64,000 nt of DNA from Theocolax elegans (GCA_026168455.1 CM047426.1:81991986-82055985); one strand, 5' to 3'; positions 25,901 to 39,945 are shown, counted from the first letter of the stretch. The notes: a model not told the origin generated them from the letters alone. Numbers and translations are program-made.

Positions 25901-28900
25901 AGGACCATCTTCGTGGTTTTTTAGTTTTAAAATTTGAAAAGGATTACTAACTTTCCTAGGTGTTCGGTCTTATATACCGTGAACATTATTTTAAACAGAA
26001 TAAACATATATTATAAATTGACTAACATCCTTCATATCAGTATAATTAAATGTTTCTACATTGTATTTAATTAAACAGATCCTATGGGATACCCCATTAC
26101 GAATATTAAGTATTATCAAATTAGTTTACAAGTGATAATCATTATATTACATCCGTATTTATTACATGCAAATTTGATGAGCAAATAATAAAATTTTAGA
26201 AAATTATAAAAAAAAACTTGATGTAATTGTGTAGAATAACGATGTATACCAGAGAAGTTTCCACAGACTAATGAAAATAATATATTCTTCATTAAATAAA
26301 TATCACACTCGTTTCTCGGTAGGAGCAAAGTAAACTAATGTTATAAAAAACATAACGCAATATTTATGAGCCGTGTATCCCAGCGTAGTCACATAAAATT
26401 TTAACATTTATACCCTCGTAAATATATTTTTGAGTTATATAATTTGTTTAGATTCGCGTGAGCTTTTGTACGAAAAAAAAAGTAACAAAGTAATTCATAT
26501 TACCGAGCTTTCGTCGCAATAACTTCCAACTCAAGCTCTAACCCATTGTTAAGTTTACTAAAGTCCAGCTAGCTCTCTTTTTCCTTTTCGTTAACGAAAC
26601 TGCCATTTCGTTTTAAATACGCGACCACTAAACAAATGCAATCCACGACCTGCAACCGAGGGCATGGGTAAAAGCCTCAAAGAGAAATTCGTGGGTTTTA
26701 CTTGCGAAAGAATGCGCGCGTACATAACTCCACTGCGGAAGGATTATACGAGAGTAGCGTGGAATAAAAAAAAAGAAAGGAAAGAAAAGAAAAGAAAAGG
26801 GCGGAAACTAAGCTCTAACGGTCGACTACCGCTTGGGCGAAGCCTTGAACTTGCATTTCCGGTAATTGAGTTTAAAATTGCGCGCGTCGCTTTTTTCTTT
26901 AATTCTTTCCTTTTCCCCCTTTTCCTTACCATTTGTTTTCTCTTGCGTTTTTATCTCGCTTTGAATTTTGTGGATAATTTTTTCGCGCAAATTTTCTAGA
27001 CTTCAAAGTAACTAAATTTTTTTTTCTTCTCTCCCTCTCTTCATTCGGTACAAAGTTCTCGTTACTTTGGAGTTTCTTGAAAGTAATTTGTATAACTCGT
27101 ATAATAAGAGGATTCTTCATTTTTACAGTAAATTAATTTCTTAGCCCCGGTCGTTGGTAAAAACATTTATTTGCTCTGGTATACCTACTTAATTTAACGT
27201 TCAATTTATATTAATTTATAGTCGTACTACACTGCCAGGGACTTTATTAGTCATGAATTAGTTGAGGAGCCTCGGCTGGCATTCCCAGTCCCGAAATTAA
27301 ACTCTAAAAAGCGCATTTCGTTGACGAGGAAGAAAAAACAGGAGCGAAATTCGGAATGAGCGGAATGTGCTAGTAAAACTCGAGAAAATAATCAACTCGA
27401 ACATCAAATGCATTTAAATTCCTAGTGAGACGCTCTAAAAACTTAGAAATAAACCGTCTCGCGATTGCTCAAGTTCAAAAGTCTCTTTTCTCTCATTTAT
27501 CTGCCTTTCTATCGCTAATTTACTTCTCGTTCAGTATTTTCTTTATTCCACGCGAATTCCGCTGAAATTAGAACGCGAGTGCTTCGACGCCGGTAATTCA
27601 ACAGTTTGTATTGAAACAATAACAGCAACAAAAAATTGTGAGCGTGTACACAAGTTCGAGAGAAGGAAAAAGAACTCGGGGTGACGTAGAGTCACGCGAC
27701 GACTGCCTATAGTCACTGGTTAATGAAGTTTTATTACACTTTCGCGCGACCGTTTTCACTTGACCTTCGTTAACTCGAATTTTTCTAAACTCGAAGGCAT
27801 CTCCGCGTTTGCGCTTTATAAACTCGGACTCGTTGAAACAAAGAAGAGACAGTTTTTAACGGGACTCGCTAAAACTCGAGGGTTCGCCTCGTTATTTATA
27901 CGACTCGAATTAAGTCGAGCTACGGCGGTTTTCTCTCACCAGAAATAATATATATTCGAGATGTTTTTATTAAAGTGTAAGAAAACGCTTCATTTTCTGA
28001 AAATTGACATTTATTAAAATCCAATGATTAATATATTATGCTAATAATTTTTATCATCTGCAAGAGGTGGCGATTTATTTTCACGTAGTATTTTAACAAG
28101 ATATTATTAGCACTTTTGGCTATGATAAATAAACGTTAAAATTTACAAATTACAAAGATATTTTAATCAGGTGAAATAGAGTCGACAAGAGAAAGATTAC
28201 CTCGTCGTATAAGTTAATCGTTCCGACAAATTCGCGAATCTCGAAAATGCGCATACATCATCATCATTCTCGAGCTAATACCTATCCGAGGACAGCATCG
28301 TCTGCAATTAGTCAGAGCCAGGCCACTCACGAAGCTTTATCTCCTTTCGTACGAGCTTTTTTGACTTTCAGTCGCGCTTTCCCCGGGAAAAAAAAGATAA
28401 AAAGCCAGTTTTCACTGCAACGGGAAGTTATAGCTGCCTGCTAGTGCCAGGGAAAATATGTCACTTCTTCGATCTTTACCAGCTCACTTCTTACTTTGTG
28501 CTTTCCTCTATTTCTTTCTTTTTTGTGAGTCAGACCCTCGTTGTCCTTTGTTCTTGCCGACGCTTTGTCGTATTATTTTTGTCACACCGTTTCTTCTGAT
28601 ACTGCACATTTTATTTGTCTAACTTCTCCATTATGTTAATTGATTTTCTTAATTTTAAGAAAGATTTAAGCTGATTAGGCTTTGAATAAGTTGATTTGTT
28701 TCACACGAATAGAAGCACGATGTCTTGTTCGATATTTTATTTTTAATTTAATTTAATTCACATCTAGTTTATACAGACCATATATATGTATACTTAAAAC
28801 CGTTGATTAATTTGATCTAATTTTAGTCATTTGTGGATAATATGATTTTAATTACTGTTCAATTAAACTAAATTACATAGTTAGAGAATACATTTAGTAT

Positions 28901-31900
28901 GTTTATTCAAATAAAAACTATACCATTAAGCTAAAATTGTACACATTTTATAAATGGCAAGTTATGTGTAAATCAATTTCACATAAAAGTTTTAAAATAA
29001 TTAAAAAAAAAATTCTATTAAAACTAAACAAGTCTCACAATTTCATTAAACTACCCAAATTTAAGGAATATGCTTTTAACGATGTAAAATACGCTCTTCT
29101 TTCTATTTTAAGCCCTTTCCGAGAATTTATTTTTTTCAGACTACTGCGGTCGTTCCCTTACTTCTGTATTTTTATTGCTCGTCTTTGGTATCAGGATACC
29201 AGAGCTATGTAGGAAAAAAACTGCGAGAAAAGCAATGTCTTAAAAGCGTCTCTTTACAAAAGCAGGGTGTGAGCTAATGCGGACGAGCGATCACCCGTAG
29301 CTGCGTAAATCAGAGAAAACAGGGGAAGCTTTAAAAAAAGTTTCGGTCTTACACAGGCTGCAAGAGATACCATTTAAATTTGGAATAAAGTCTGAGTCAT
29401 AAAACAAGCCTTGCTAACCAATCAATTAATTTAAAATTACACTGTTAAAACATTTACGCTTAATAAAATCTGTTGAGAATTAAAATAATAAACAGAATAG
29501 AATTTATAGTTTGTATCATTATATAATGCCTTTAATTGTATACAAGAGCTCAAAGAGACGTTTTAAGATATTAAAAGCTAGTGGAAACTGAAATCCTACA
29601 TGTTTCTTTTATTCCTGTATGAATGTTTTTAAACGGATGTGATTAAAAAATTTAAAATACACTCGGTTCACAATTTAATCGTTAAAAAATTTTTCTGCAA
29701 AAGATATAATACAATTAAAATGTTTTCCAAGTAGTTATTTTTAGAAGCGATTTTAGTAATGAGAGGTACAATAATGATACGCAACCTTAACTATTCGCTT
29801 TTTAAATGTGAGATAAACGGTTGATAATTTTGATAAAAAGAAAAGTTAAATAAATTAAAAAGAATACCTTATTGTGAAAAAGTGAACAAACCAGTTCGTT
29901 TAGTAGTTACTGTTCAGTCTAAAGACGCCGAGCTGAGGAGAAACGTACGAGGAAAACGATATCGCGCGTGAACATCGTGACCTTACCGAGGAACGTAAAC
30001 AGCCCCGATAAAGCCCCGTTTTTCTCTCTTTTGCCTCGGACGTGCAAGGGAGGCAAAGAAGGAGCGAGAACACGTCGATAACGGCACCGCCTAGAAACCT
30101 ACAGGGGACTAATTGCCACTCTTGCTACCTGTGCTTTTCTCTCCTTTCCGTTTCTTATTCTTTCCCCCACCATCCACGACCCTCCTCTCTTTCTATCTTT
30201 TTCCTTTTTTATTTTCTTTGTTTCCTTTACGGCACCAAGAATTGATTTCCTCGGAAGCGGCAGTTCTCGCGGGCATTCGCGTCGCTCGTCGATTTTCCTT
30301 CTCGATATCGTTCGTTTTTCATTTCTCGCCGCGGTCGCCTACTTTTCGAAAGAATCAAATCAAACGTCACGCGAAGCTTTTATCACATATTATAATTTTA
30401 ATATTAATCTAATTTTTATTTCTAATCTTAACTATTAAATAGTGTATGAAATAGTAATCGTAATATCGTACTACAACAATTAAACAATCAAAACAATGTT
30501 ACAAACGTTAAAGCTGTTGAACTAAAGTTCAAATAAATGCAGCAAATATAATAATTTAAGGTTAAAAATAATGAACTTGGTCAGAATAACCAAATTACAT
30601 TTAAAGACATGACAAAACTTGAAATGGTCACTTCAAAATAAGCTAAATTATTTAATACAGAAAATCAGTTGTATTCCTTCGAAAAGTTTAATTTTAATCT
30701 CACGTAAGTTAGTAAAACTTTTTAGAAACCGCGCTTTTTTAAAACACTGGAGTTCTGCTTTAATTGATATAGACCAATTAACAGTTTGCGATTAATATTA
30801 TAAATAATCGATGTTCAGTAAGTATCGTAATTGTTTATTTGAATTTACTTATAAATCCGATAAAAGGAATTGAGCATGAATAATAAAATATGTAAGTGCA
30901 TGAAAAATGTTTTCATTAGTCAACGCATACTGGGGATTAAAGTATAAGTAAACAAGTAAATGAAGAGCTCGACACTCGTGACAAGGCAATTAAATATTCT
31001 TTATCGCGTACGCAGGTAAGTAAATAAATCACAAAGTAATGATATTAATCAAGTCGTAGGTTAAATTGAGAAAATAAAAATCTCCCGGTTAGCTCGAGAC
31101 TCGTGCGGCATAGGGAGAGGGAGAAAGGAGGGAGCGCCTAAACCCGCGAAAAAGGTAACCGCGCGTCAGATCCATTAAGAAAGTTTCAAGCGCCGCGCGA
31201 GAAAGAAAAATTAATGGCCTCGGCGAAAAAATTGAAAATTCATCAAAATCCCGGGACCCGACCGAGAGTCTCGCGTGCCCGCTCGCGGAAAAGCTTTAAA
31301 GCTCGCTTTCTTTCTCTCTCACTCCTTGCCTCCTTGGCACCAATAAATCTCGCGCATCTCCGCGTATATACGAAGGAAAGAAAAGCGGCTTCGAGGGGTG
31401 GGAAGAAAGAGATGGGGGAGTAAAATACAACGACGGCCGATCGTTCGCTTTATTCTTTTTTTGGTGCCAGTACCCAACCTACGTTAGCTCTTTCTTCCCG
31501 ATGGTACGTCGCGATAAATATTTCCTCGTCTTGGCGAGTTTCGTGCTTTCCAGCCAGTTGCAAACACCGAGATAGGTGGTTATATCGATGCATCAAAATG
31601 CAAATTCTTGGATTCATTTTTATTGAAACTTTTAGTTAAATCTATTGTTTAGTATTCCCTGATAATATACTTGTAATTCTCGTGTAATTAAATAAACAAT
31701 TTTTTTATGCAGTCGTGTAATATTATCCATATTCTATGTAGCAGAAAATGAAAATGATAATGAAAATTAAAAAATTCGTTTTACTGAATTTTCCAAGTTC
31801 TACAAGATTTTAAGATACTTAGAGAAAGGCTCTGCATGAGCGATTTTCTTTTATAACAGTGCCACCAGTTCGAGCAAATTTTATAAGAGATTTTTCTATG

Positions 31901-32495
31901 AGTATGTTAGAAATGCTAGTGAGCAACCCATTCGACGTTCACGAGAAAATTGTACGAACCCTTTCGAAATTACGCTTTTGAAATTGGCTTTTATCATACA
32001 TTCGCATGATGGAATATTGTTGAGATGTTTCCATAAAAAAAGAAGGTTTGTGACGTATAGAGTCTCGTTATGTACGAAATACCTAAACAAAAGTGTGCAA
32101 TGATAAAACGGGTGTGGGTAACACCAAGAAGTAGTTTAAAGTTTATAAAATTAGGTAAAAACAAATAAACTATTCGAGGAGTGGTAAAGAGCGAGGTTTT
32201 GAATTACGGTTGGAAAAAGTAAAAGCCCAAAAAATATCGGAGAGTACGGGTGTAGGTAATTACACGGAAAATGAGATTGAAATGGCGAGAAAGAGAAAAT
32301 GCAAGGTACGGAGGGGTTGGAGGGAACGAGAGACAAAGAGAAGCACGACTAGGACTTGCCCGGATGAAGGTAGGACTAGACTTTCCCCTTCGCAGCTCGA
32401 ATGTGTGCACCGAGAGAAACGCTCGCGCAATCACGGAAACCTCGACAAAGAGATAATTTACTCGGCTCTAATGGCATTACGCGGCGACGCGCAGC

Positions 32496-32536
32496 CCCCG
32501 TGCGCGCACGGGGAGAATTCGCGCGTATAACGCGAA
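32496..32536. repeat. Adjacent GC palindrome and hairpin in a CpG island
   Basis: CCCCGTGCGCGCACGGGG (32496-32513) is a perfect 18 bp palindrome. Five bases later TTCGCG-cgtataa-CGCGAA (32518-32536) forms a second stem. Both lie in the CpG-rich island at about 32180-32640. Confidence 0.75.
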
Positions 32537-35500
32537 CGGACGAAGAGAGCGAGAGAGAGAGAGGGAGAGAAACGCAACGCTGCGCTCGGATAGAGTGAGA
32601 AATTGCGGCATGTACGGGCGGTGCACAATGCGCCGTGGAAGGACTCTCTACTGTGAAGGTGGAAATGCAAAAGAACCCGCTATTCCCAGAGACGTCGTTG
32701 AAATTTCGTTCGAGAGACGTCGCTTGGAAACGCGTTGCGCAGTCCTGTAATAATTTAAGCCCTCGAAACCAAGAGAATCAACAAGTTGGGTCTTGTCGTG
32801 TCGTCTACAGGTACAACTACGTGTACATCTCTAATAGAATGCGCGAATGCTTTTTGAAAAGACGTTTTCTTTGGCCTACCTATGTGGATTATACTCCGAC
32901 GCGTGCAGGTGTACACTGGATATCATCTATATGTATCACTGATACTTATGGAGCTTCTTCCAAACCTACCGCAGTTCTTCGTACACGCAGGACTTTTCAT
33001 TTTGGTTACCTGACAGTTGACGTGCATCTGTCAATAGTTAAGGCGTGACGTATTTCTGTAAACGGAATTTATTTTCTTCCTTACGATCTCTCTTTTTGAT
33101 TTAACAAAACAAACGACACAGAGAAAAATGTTCTACTAAAAATATATATTATAATATTATTATTTATCGAGAGACAAACTTGATAAATAAATTATAAAAA
33201 ATACTTTGCATAGAAAAATTTACTATAGTTTTATTAATATGTAATATGTATCTGATAATTTTTCTTAAAACAATGTAATTTTATAATTAATAGTAATTAT
33301 TATTATAATAATTTTTATGATTTGTACATCATTTGCCAGAACCTTTTTCTTTATGTATTTCCCGCAAAGATTGTTATAAAATGTTAGCTTTTATCTTTGA
33401 AGAAGATTGTATTGAATTAAACCGCAGATATGAAAATACTATTAGATTCGTTTTACCGAATCATGCATTACGTTCAGTTTGTGTATTCCTGACTTAAATC
33501 CACAGGTGACATTAGGGTGTACATATGCAAGTGCTATGAAATTTTGTAGTGAAAACGATTTTCTTTTTATAAAGTTAATAATGTGCCTGAGTAAACCTTT
33601 AAAGCGTTAATAACTTGAATACGTTTGTTAAATCGAATGTTCCACTTTGTACCTCAGATGAAGATTAAACGTTAAAATTTTTAAATAATTTTACATTTTA
33701 TTAAGTAATATTTCATCCGCGCAACTACGTGATTGCAAATTTGTCGCCAGTAAAAAATAAATTTTTTAAGGTTATTCGTCAAAATCATTTTTAACGAAAA
33801 AAAATGAGTGTTTAATGGGCACGATTAATAAAGTTCAAAGTGATTGCACATTGACAAAATACACATATTGATAAAATATAAATCTATTATAGAATAGTAG
33901 AAATAAAGGTTATACCTATATAGACTGTACCACAAATTTACGAGAATGAGAGATTAATCGAAAGAGAAACAGAGGGGATGAAAATAAGGAGAAATTTGGG
34001 GTAAGACACGAAGACAGGGAACGAAGACAACTAGACGTAGTGAAGAAAGTAGATTCATATAACTTTAGAGTGTGTTTCACTTTCCAAATTTGGTTGACAA
34101 TGGAGCAAATGCAACGTATTGTTTATCAAAGCTTCAATAGCTGTCGCGCTTGTTGCGCGAAACATTAATTGCACGAGTAAGAGACTCATTCACGAGGACG
34201 GTTTGACGTTATCGGTTGAGTCTGTCGCCAACAACTGTTCCACTATACTCTTCCAACACTTAACACACGTACACCTATACATAGACGTACATACGTACAA
34301 ACTTGTATCTCGATGTATACGTATAACGAAAAGTAATTCATTCTCTTCATTATTGCAGCCCCAGGATTACTACTACTGTCAAATTTTTAATTACGTAAAC
34401 TATGCGCCAAGTAAATTAATTACAAAGTTCATCTTTTAGAATTGCTATTTAATTAAATTCCTTCTATGAATTGCTACGAAACTTTTCATTTGACCGTTTT
34501 CATGTTTCTTTACGACTATTCTCTATCGGGTTACCTTGGCTCTCTCTCTCTCTCTTTTTTTTTTGCTTCCAACTTTTTGCGAATTAATTTCAAAGGGACC
34601 AGCTACAAAATAAAGCAACCATTTACAATTTCATTACGAAGTATATTAAACTACAGGTTTTTTTTTAGAAAATCTATTATTGTATTTCGTAGAGCTGCTG
34701 TTCAAGATTTAAAGCGAATTAGTCAGTTTCGAAAGAAAAATATTCCTCATTATTTTTTACGTGAGTGGAACGTAACTGTAATTCAATTTTCGTAATTACC
34801 ACATTACACGCTAATTATTTCTTTCACTCGGAGATAATAGATGTTCCTTCGTTATCTTTGTTTCAATTAACTATTACGCAATATTTACAAATTATATTAC
34901 ATCTCGTGTTTTAATAACTATAATGGGTTTTGGCGTTCGACAATGTTGAACGTGTAACATATGAAGCACATATCTATTTAGTATAGCCCACTAAATATGA
35001 CGTGAACATTTAATTAAAATAACAATTTGACAGCGCAATAAACAAACCCGAAAAACAAACGAAAAATATTATCAATCCCGCATAACCACAAGAAACATTA
35101 ATTCGAACCCCCGGCGTCAACAGTATAAAAGATAAAATTGAATTATCATAAAATTCTCTTGATCCTTTTCTCTCTCCTCCAGTAAATCCCGTTTGCATCT
35201 ACCTCTCCTAATATAAATTCCGTCCCACCGGAAAACTTTTGGGTCAATTGAGCTCGCTCGCATTTTACCGATTTATCGACACGAGCTGCCGCTTAATTAT
35301 CCGACTGCACCAACGGCACCGGCTTTATCGTCGTTCTATCCTCTTCTCATTCATTAAACAGCCAAGCATTTTCCGCAACGCCCTCCGTTTCCCAGCAGCT
35401 TCGAATTATTAATTATGGCGCCCGCGTCATTTTGGCTCCCTGCGTAATGGACGCGGGCGCGCGGCCGCTCTCTCCCGCCGATAATTAAATCTGGACGTGG

Positions 35501-37069
35501 GACGAACGAAAGAGCTGAGCAACGGGGAGGCAAAAAGAGAGTATATACCTTGACTCCTAGGGGATTAATAGCACCCCTCTGCTCTCTGCTCGCCTCCACC
35601 CCCTTGAGAGGTTTCTCTTATAAAACGATGCTTCCTCGGGTACACCTATCGTGCTACATGGAAATTAAGGAATTTATTTTTCCTTTCTTTTTATCTTAAT
35701 GGATTGTTTTTCACGATTGTTTTCGATTCTCTTCGTATGGATACGATGTGTGTGTGTGCGTGTGTGTGCGTTTTCGGTGATCGATGTCTAAGTGGGGTTT
35801 GATCGATTAGTTTCGGTTCGGTGGTGTGCGGTTACCTTTTGTCGAGGTGCGCGATTGACGGAACGTTTGCCTATTAGGAAGAGACAATTTTAGTCAAGAG
35901 TAAAGAGGGTGTATAATGTTACCTCTACGTCAAATTTTGGATTATATTAGATGTTTTAATTAACCTTTACCAGAAAAGTAGAAAACTACGTTTTAATAAT
36001 ACCTCACGTATTCCATTCTAAACTAGAAATAATTAGATTCGTATCATTTCATTTGCCTCAATATATTCTAAAACTAAGCCATTATAAATTGTGCACTGAT
36101 AAGTGAAATATATAGCTGGTTACGTTAAGGTCACGTATATAATGAACAAAGTTAAACTTATGCTTTCAAAGTCGGAAGGTGATAAAGAAGTTAAAACGAC
36201 ATTATGAGCATGTACTCTCTTGCAAAGTATTTATATCATCAAACAAAAATTAATCTCAAACTTTGCGAAGCTAATTATGCCAAAATGCAAATTTTAATTT
36301 TATGATCATCTTAATCTCGGGATTCCTGAGTGAATCTAACGTTATTTTTTTATAATTGGTACGTTATCATTTGTATAAAAAGATAAATAAATACTCCGAT
36401 TAAATAAAATGAAGAATAATTAAAAAAAAATCATTTTCTTTCGGGATTTCTGTGAAAAGTTGAAAGTTATTCTTACCACCCGACGCTGAACAACTTTTAA
36501 CTTGTAAAAATAGGAACATTTTAAAAATTTCACCGAGTCCGATTCTTTCAAAATGTTCTACTTTAGTTTTAAATTACCAGAAAAGAAACTTTTCAATGTG
36601 CAATTTTAAAAATTACTTCTAGAAACAGTCTCATTACTTAGACTCTAGTTACGATAAGAATCAAATATACCGCATGAGAGATTTAATGTCACTCGACTCG
36701 TCCACACACATAGGTATATATATTAAACGTTGCACACGCGCAATTTTGCAACGAAAACATCTCATTTACCAACCAAGTGTTTTTACACGCGATTAAATTT
36801 TCGTAACAATTAATTCGTGATAATGTAAAGTTTCGCATAAAAAAAACAAACTAACTCATTAAAATAATAATTAAAAATATGTAGTAGTTATTATTCACCG
36901 TGAGTTAAAAAGAATTAACTAAGAAGATAAATGAAGGTAGAACCACTAATTTCCAACTCTTATACTATCCTTGCGAATACCAGTTAAAAAGTCACCCGAA
37001 AAGGCAATAAAAGTTTAAATATCTTATATCGTTTAGATATATGTATAGGGGTTATATACCCCTCTACTA

Positions 37070-37117
37070 AATCAGGTCCATCTAAAGGAGAGAAAAAAAA
37101 TTATTCGCGACCTGATT
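37070..37117. repeat. 9 bp inverted repeat AATCAGGTC/GACCTGATT
   Basis: Perfect arms at 37070-37078 and 37109-37117 with a 30-base spacer rich in A. AGGTC resembles a nuclear-receptor half-site; this is only suggestive. Confidence 0.45.
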
Positions 37118-37277
37118 CAGCCGCGTTTTTCATTGAAACGATAATACCCTGTCTAAGGTAAAGGTACGCTTGGATTTCATTCGGATATATTCATTCAGTG
37201 TTCTCGCGCGCGCGGGAGGTAGAATGCACCTCGAAAGAATGAGATTTTGCTAGACGAAGGGTAAGAAGGTGGCGAGA

Positions 37278-37302
37278 GGGGGTGAAGGGGGTGAGGGGGG
37301 GG
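37278..37302 (+). other. Potential G-quadruplex
   Basis: G5-TGAA-G5-TGA-G8 on the plus strand gives four or more G-runs with short loops, at the edge of a GC island (37130-37650). Confidence 0.6.
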
Positions 37303-39057
37303 TAAAAAGGAGCGCTTTATTCAGAAGCGAGCGCGGGTGCGCGCAGTCCCGCGAATACTTAAAGGCGGTATTACATTCCGTAAATTGAAAGAATGCTCTT
37401 ATTGCAGCAACTCTCGCGGAAGTAATCGTCGATCTAGCCGCGCCTTCTCCTTTTTCTGCCGAATCGAGCGAGGAATGGAAGTATAGGGAGAAAATAAACG
37501 GGAGACCTCGAAGAGATGCGCGATTATCTTTTCTTTACTCTTTCCCTCTCCCTCTCTCTTACTTTTTCTTTTTTTCGCAGAGTCGTTACGACCGGAAAGT
37601 AGGTACCACTGAGATTTTCCCGTGGGGTGGCAATCTAAGTGCACTTATATGTACGAACGAGAGAGTATTACGTATTTTAGACTAATTTTCGTGAGGGTTA
37701 CTGAAACGTTATTAATTGAGAGTGCACTCGACTCATTTTCTTCTCTCTCTCTCTCTCTCTCGCTGTTTGTTTATTTTTTTACTCCGTCGCTAGCCTAGAG
37801 AGTGCGTATTTTTTTGCACGAGGAACTCGTAAAAATAAATATCCAGCTCGAAAATGTGTGCTCGATCTTTCATAGTTGACGAGACACGGGGAAGAAAATG
37901 ACCGTAAACGTATAACGATGTCCTCTTTCCTTGTAACTGCCGTCTTGTCGAAAATGTCCTTTTTTCAACGGGATTGTAATGCTTCTTGTTATTTTACTCA
38001 TGTAAAAACTCGGTACATACACCAAATGATACTTTATCTTTTACGCTTCTATAATTTATTAAGGAATACAAAAATTATCCGCGGTTAAAATATATTTTTT
38101 ATTTCATACTAATTGTATTTCGAAAATAAATAATTTACAATAAATGATTATTAAATGAGTAGTTTTTAAATAGTGCAGTGCATGTTAAGTTGAATATTAT
38201 TTATAGATAAGAAAGGATATACATATATATTATACAATTATAAATAGCATGTATAATAATAGAGAAAAAAACTATAAATTTATTTATTATCGTTTAATTT
38301 AATAACTTAACCAAAATAGGATACTTTTATAATATAAAATAGTTAAACGAAATGATTAGTTAATCGGAATAATATAAATATAAAATCGTAACATTCCTTA
38401 TAGTAATTTCCTATATATAATTTGAATAATGAATACATAAAAGACTAGAAAATTGAAAGTAGGTAGATGTTAAAAAGAATGAGATAAGGAAAATGGTACA
38501 AAGTGGGAACGTGCAGATCTCTTTAAGTTTCACTTTCTCCCGACGCAGCAAAACACACGTTTAAGTAGGATTTTCGCAAATACTCGTACTAAACTTTACC
38601 GAACAAATACAACACGACTTGTGTAAATACTAAATCAAATTTACATGCATGTTAAAAGCATTTACGTACTATCTGATTAATTGTATTCAGAGTTTTTTAG
38701 GCACGATCGTTACACGGAAGTGCCTTATATTTTCATCATCGCAAAATATGTGATACCTCAAAAAAGTATATATTTTGACATAAAAATAAAATTTATGCAA
38801 GTTAGAACCCATCCAAATCTCTCCCTAAAATGTATGTATGGATGTGTGTATGTATGAAATCCTGTGACCAAAATAACTCTGCTAATTTTTAATCGATTGA
38901 GCTGAAATTTACAGGGAATATTTGTTATAATTATAGAACTCTGTGGTCCTATTTTCAGATGTATTGCTCATAAATTGTGGAAGTTATGGAGCGTTTTACA
39001 ATTTCGTAAAATTGGTTTATGCATATTATCTCCAAAAATACTGTTCTTACGTACATA

Positions 39058-39700
39058 ATGAATTTAGACAAAATTTTCGTCTTAAAATTATAAAACTTTT
39101 TCCTATACAACACTTTCTGATTCGAGCAATATTTTTAAAGATACGTACATAAAAACAATAAAAATCATTAAAAATCTACAAAAAAGCACGTTTTTTCGTT
39201 ATAAATTGAAATGTATCATTTTTATATAAAAAGCGTAAATAGACAAAATATTCGTCACAAAATTACAAAACTTTTTCCTTTTGTACACTTAACGCTCAAA
39301 ACAATATTTTCGAAGATAAACATAGAAAAACGGTCAAAATAATGAAAAAAGCACAAAAAAAAACACGTTTTTTTCGCAATAAAACGAAATGTATTGTTTT
39401 AACTGAAGAACTTTTAATGAACGAAATGTTCGTCTTAAAATAACAAAACTTTTTCCTATTGTACACTTAACGCTCAAAACAATATTTTCGAAGATAAACA
39501 TAGAAAAATGATCAAAATAATGAAAAAAGCACAAAAAAACACGTATTTTCGCAATAAAAGGAAATGTATTGTTTTTACTGAAAAACATTTAAGGAACAAA
39601 CTGTTCCTATTAAAATAATAAACCTTTTTTCTATTATACGCTTAACGCTAAAACAATATTTTCGAAGATAAACATAGAAAATCGGTTCAAGTAATCAAAA
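39058..39700. repeat. Degenerate ~175 bp tandem repeat array in Helitron 5' half
   Basis: The phrase ACTTTTTCCT and its surroundings recur with spacing 175, 178 and 174 bp (39095, 39270, 39448, 39622). They recur again in the second large copy (40193, 40369, 40542). Each unit contains CTTAACGCTCAAAACAAT, TTTCGAAGATAAACATAGAA and AAAAGCACAAAAAAACACG, or decayed versions. The first unit (39058-39230) is the most diverged. On the minus strand these units make repeated short frames (FIFENIVLSVKCT and similar), which are a by-product of the repeat and not a gene. Confidence 0.88.
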
Positions 39701-39757
39701 AAATATGAAAAACGTTAAAAAGTTGACTTCTATTGTATAATTATTGTTGATGTAATA

Positions 39758-39945
39758 TCAGTTTCTTTTATCAGTATTTGTTGTATGTAAGTCTTTAATA
39801 TCTTTCTCCGGTTCATCATTTTCGTCATCAGATAAATTGCTACCATCTTGTAAATCTGGTCCAACTATTTCAGAAATATAGTCAAGTAACGCCTTAACCG
39901 CCAATTTTTCAGTCTTTCTTGAAGTGTCAAATTTTGTACACCATT
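39758..39945 (-). pseudogene. Unrecognised exon-like coding piece, copy 1
   Basis: On the minus strand an acceptor (ATTAATTTTAG) at 39946-39947 opens a 61-codon frame ending in TGA at 39758-39760. It starts WCTKFDTSRKTEKLAVKALL, continues DYISEIVGPDLQDGSN and then becomes strongly acidic (LSDDENDEPEKD). Composition and the alternating charged/hydrophobic helix pattern look like real protein rather than translated AT noise. About 70 bp upstream in the same direction is another short frame (40016-40067, WVPEFQKVRLQNKNVR) behind a CTAG acceptor. I do not recognise the family. It lies inside the Helitron, so a third captured host gene is likely. The frame is intact in both tandem copies. Confidence 0.5.

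Larger units (their letters stand above)
15571..26500. other. No gene seen; AT-rich with islands
   Basis: GC/CpG-rich patches lie at about 15830-16320, 17520-17900, 20800-21180, 22480-23060, 24490-24760 and 25560-25880. 18000-20200 is an uninterrupted AT-rich stretch without any feature I can support. Patches carry GA/CT, GT or GC repeats. They could be enhancers or untranslated exons; nothing in the sequence decides this. Confidence 0.55.
26501..38698. other. No gene seen; AT-rich with dense islands
   Basis: CpG-rich patches are closer together here: about 26500-27020, 27260-27960, 28200-28450, 29920-30370, 31080-31450, 32180-33010, 35200-35640 and 37130-37650. Long AT-rich gaps at 28600-29900, 30400-31000, 33050-34900, 35900-37000 and 38090-38690 hold nothing recognised. 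The island at 27770-27910 has seven ACTCG words in about 135 bases. Frames at 32635-33048 and 34119-34439 (plus) have no recognisable domain. Confidence 0.55.

Noticed and set aside
32635..33048. Open frame of 137 codons, plus strand
   Set aside because: Mixed composition but no domain, signal peptide or exon boundaries that I can support.
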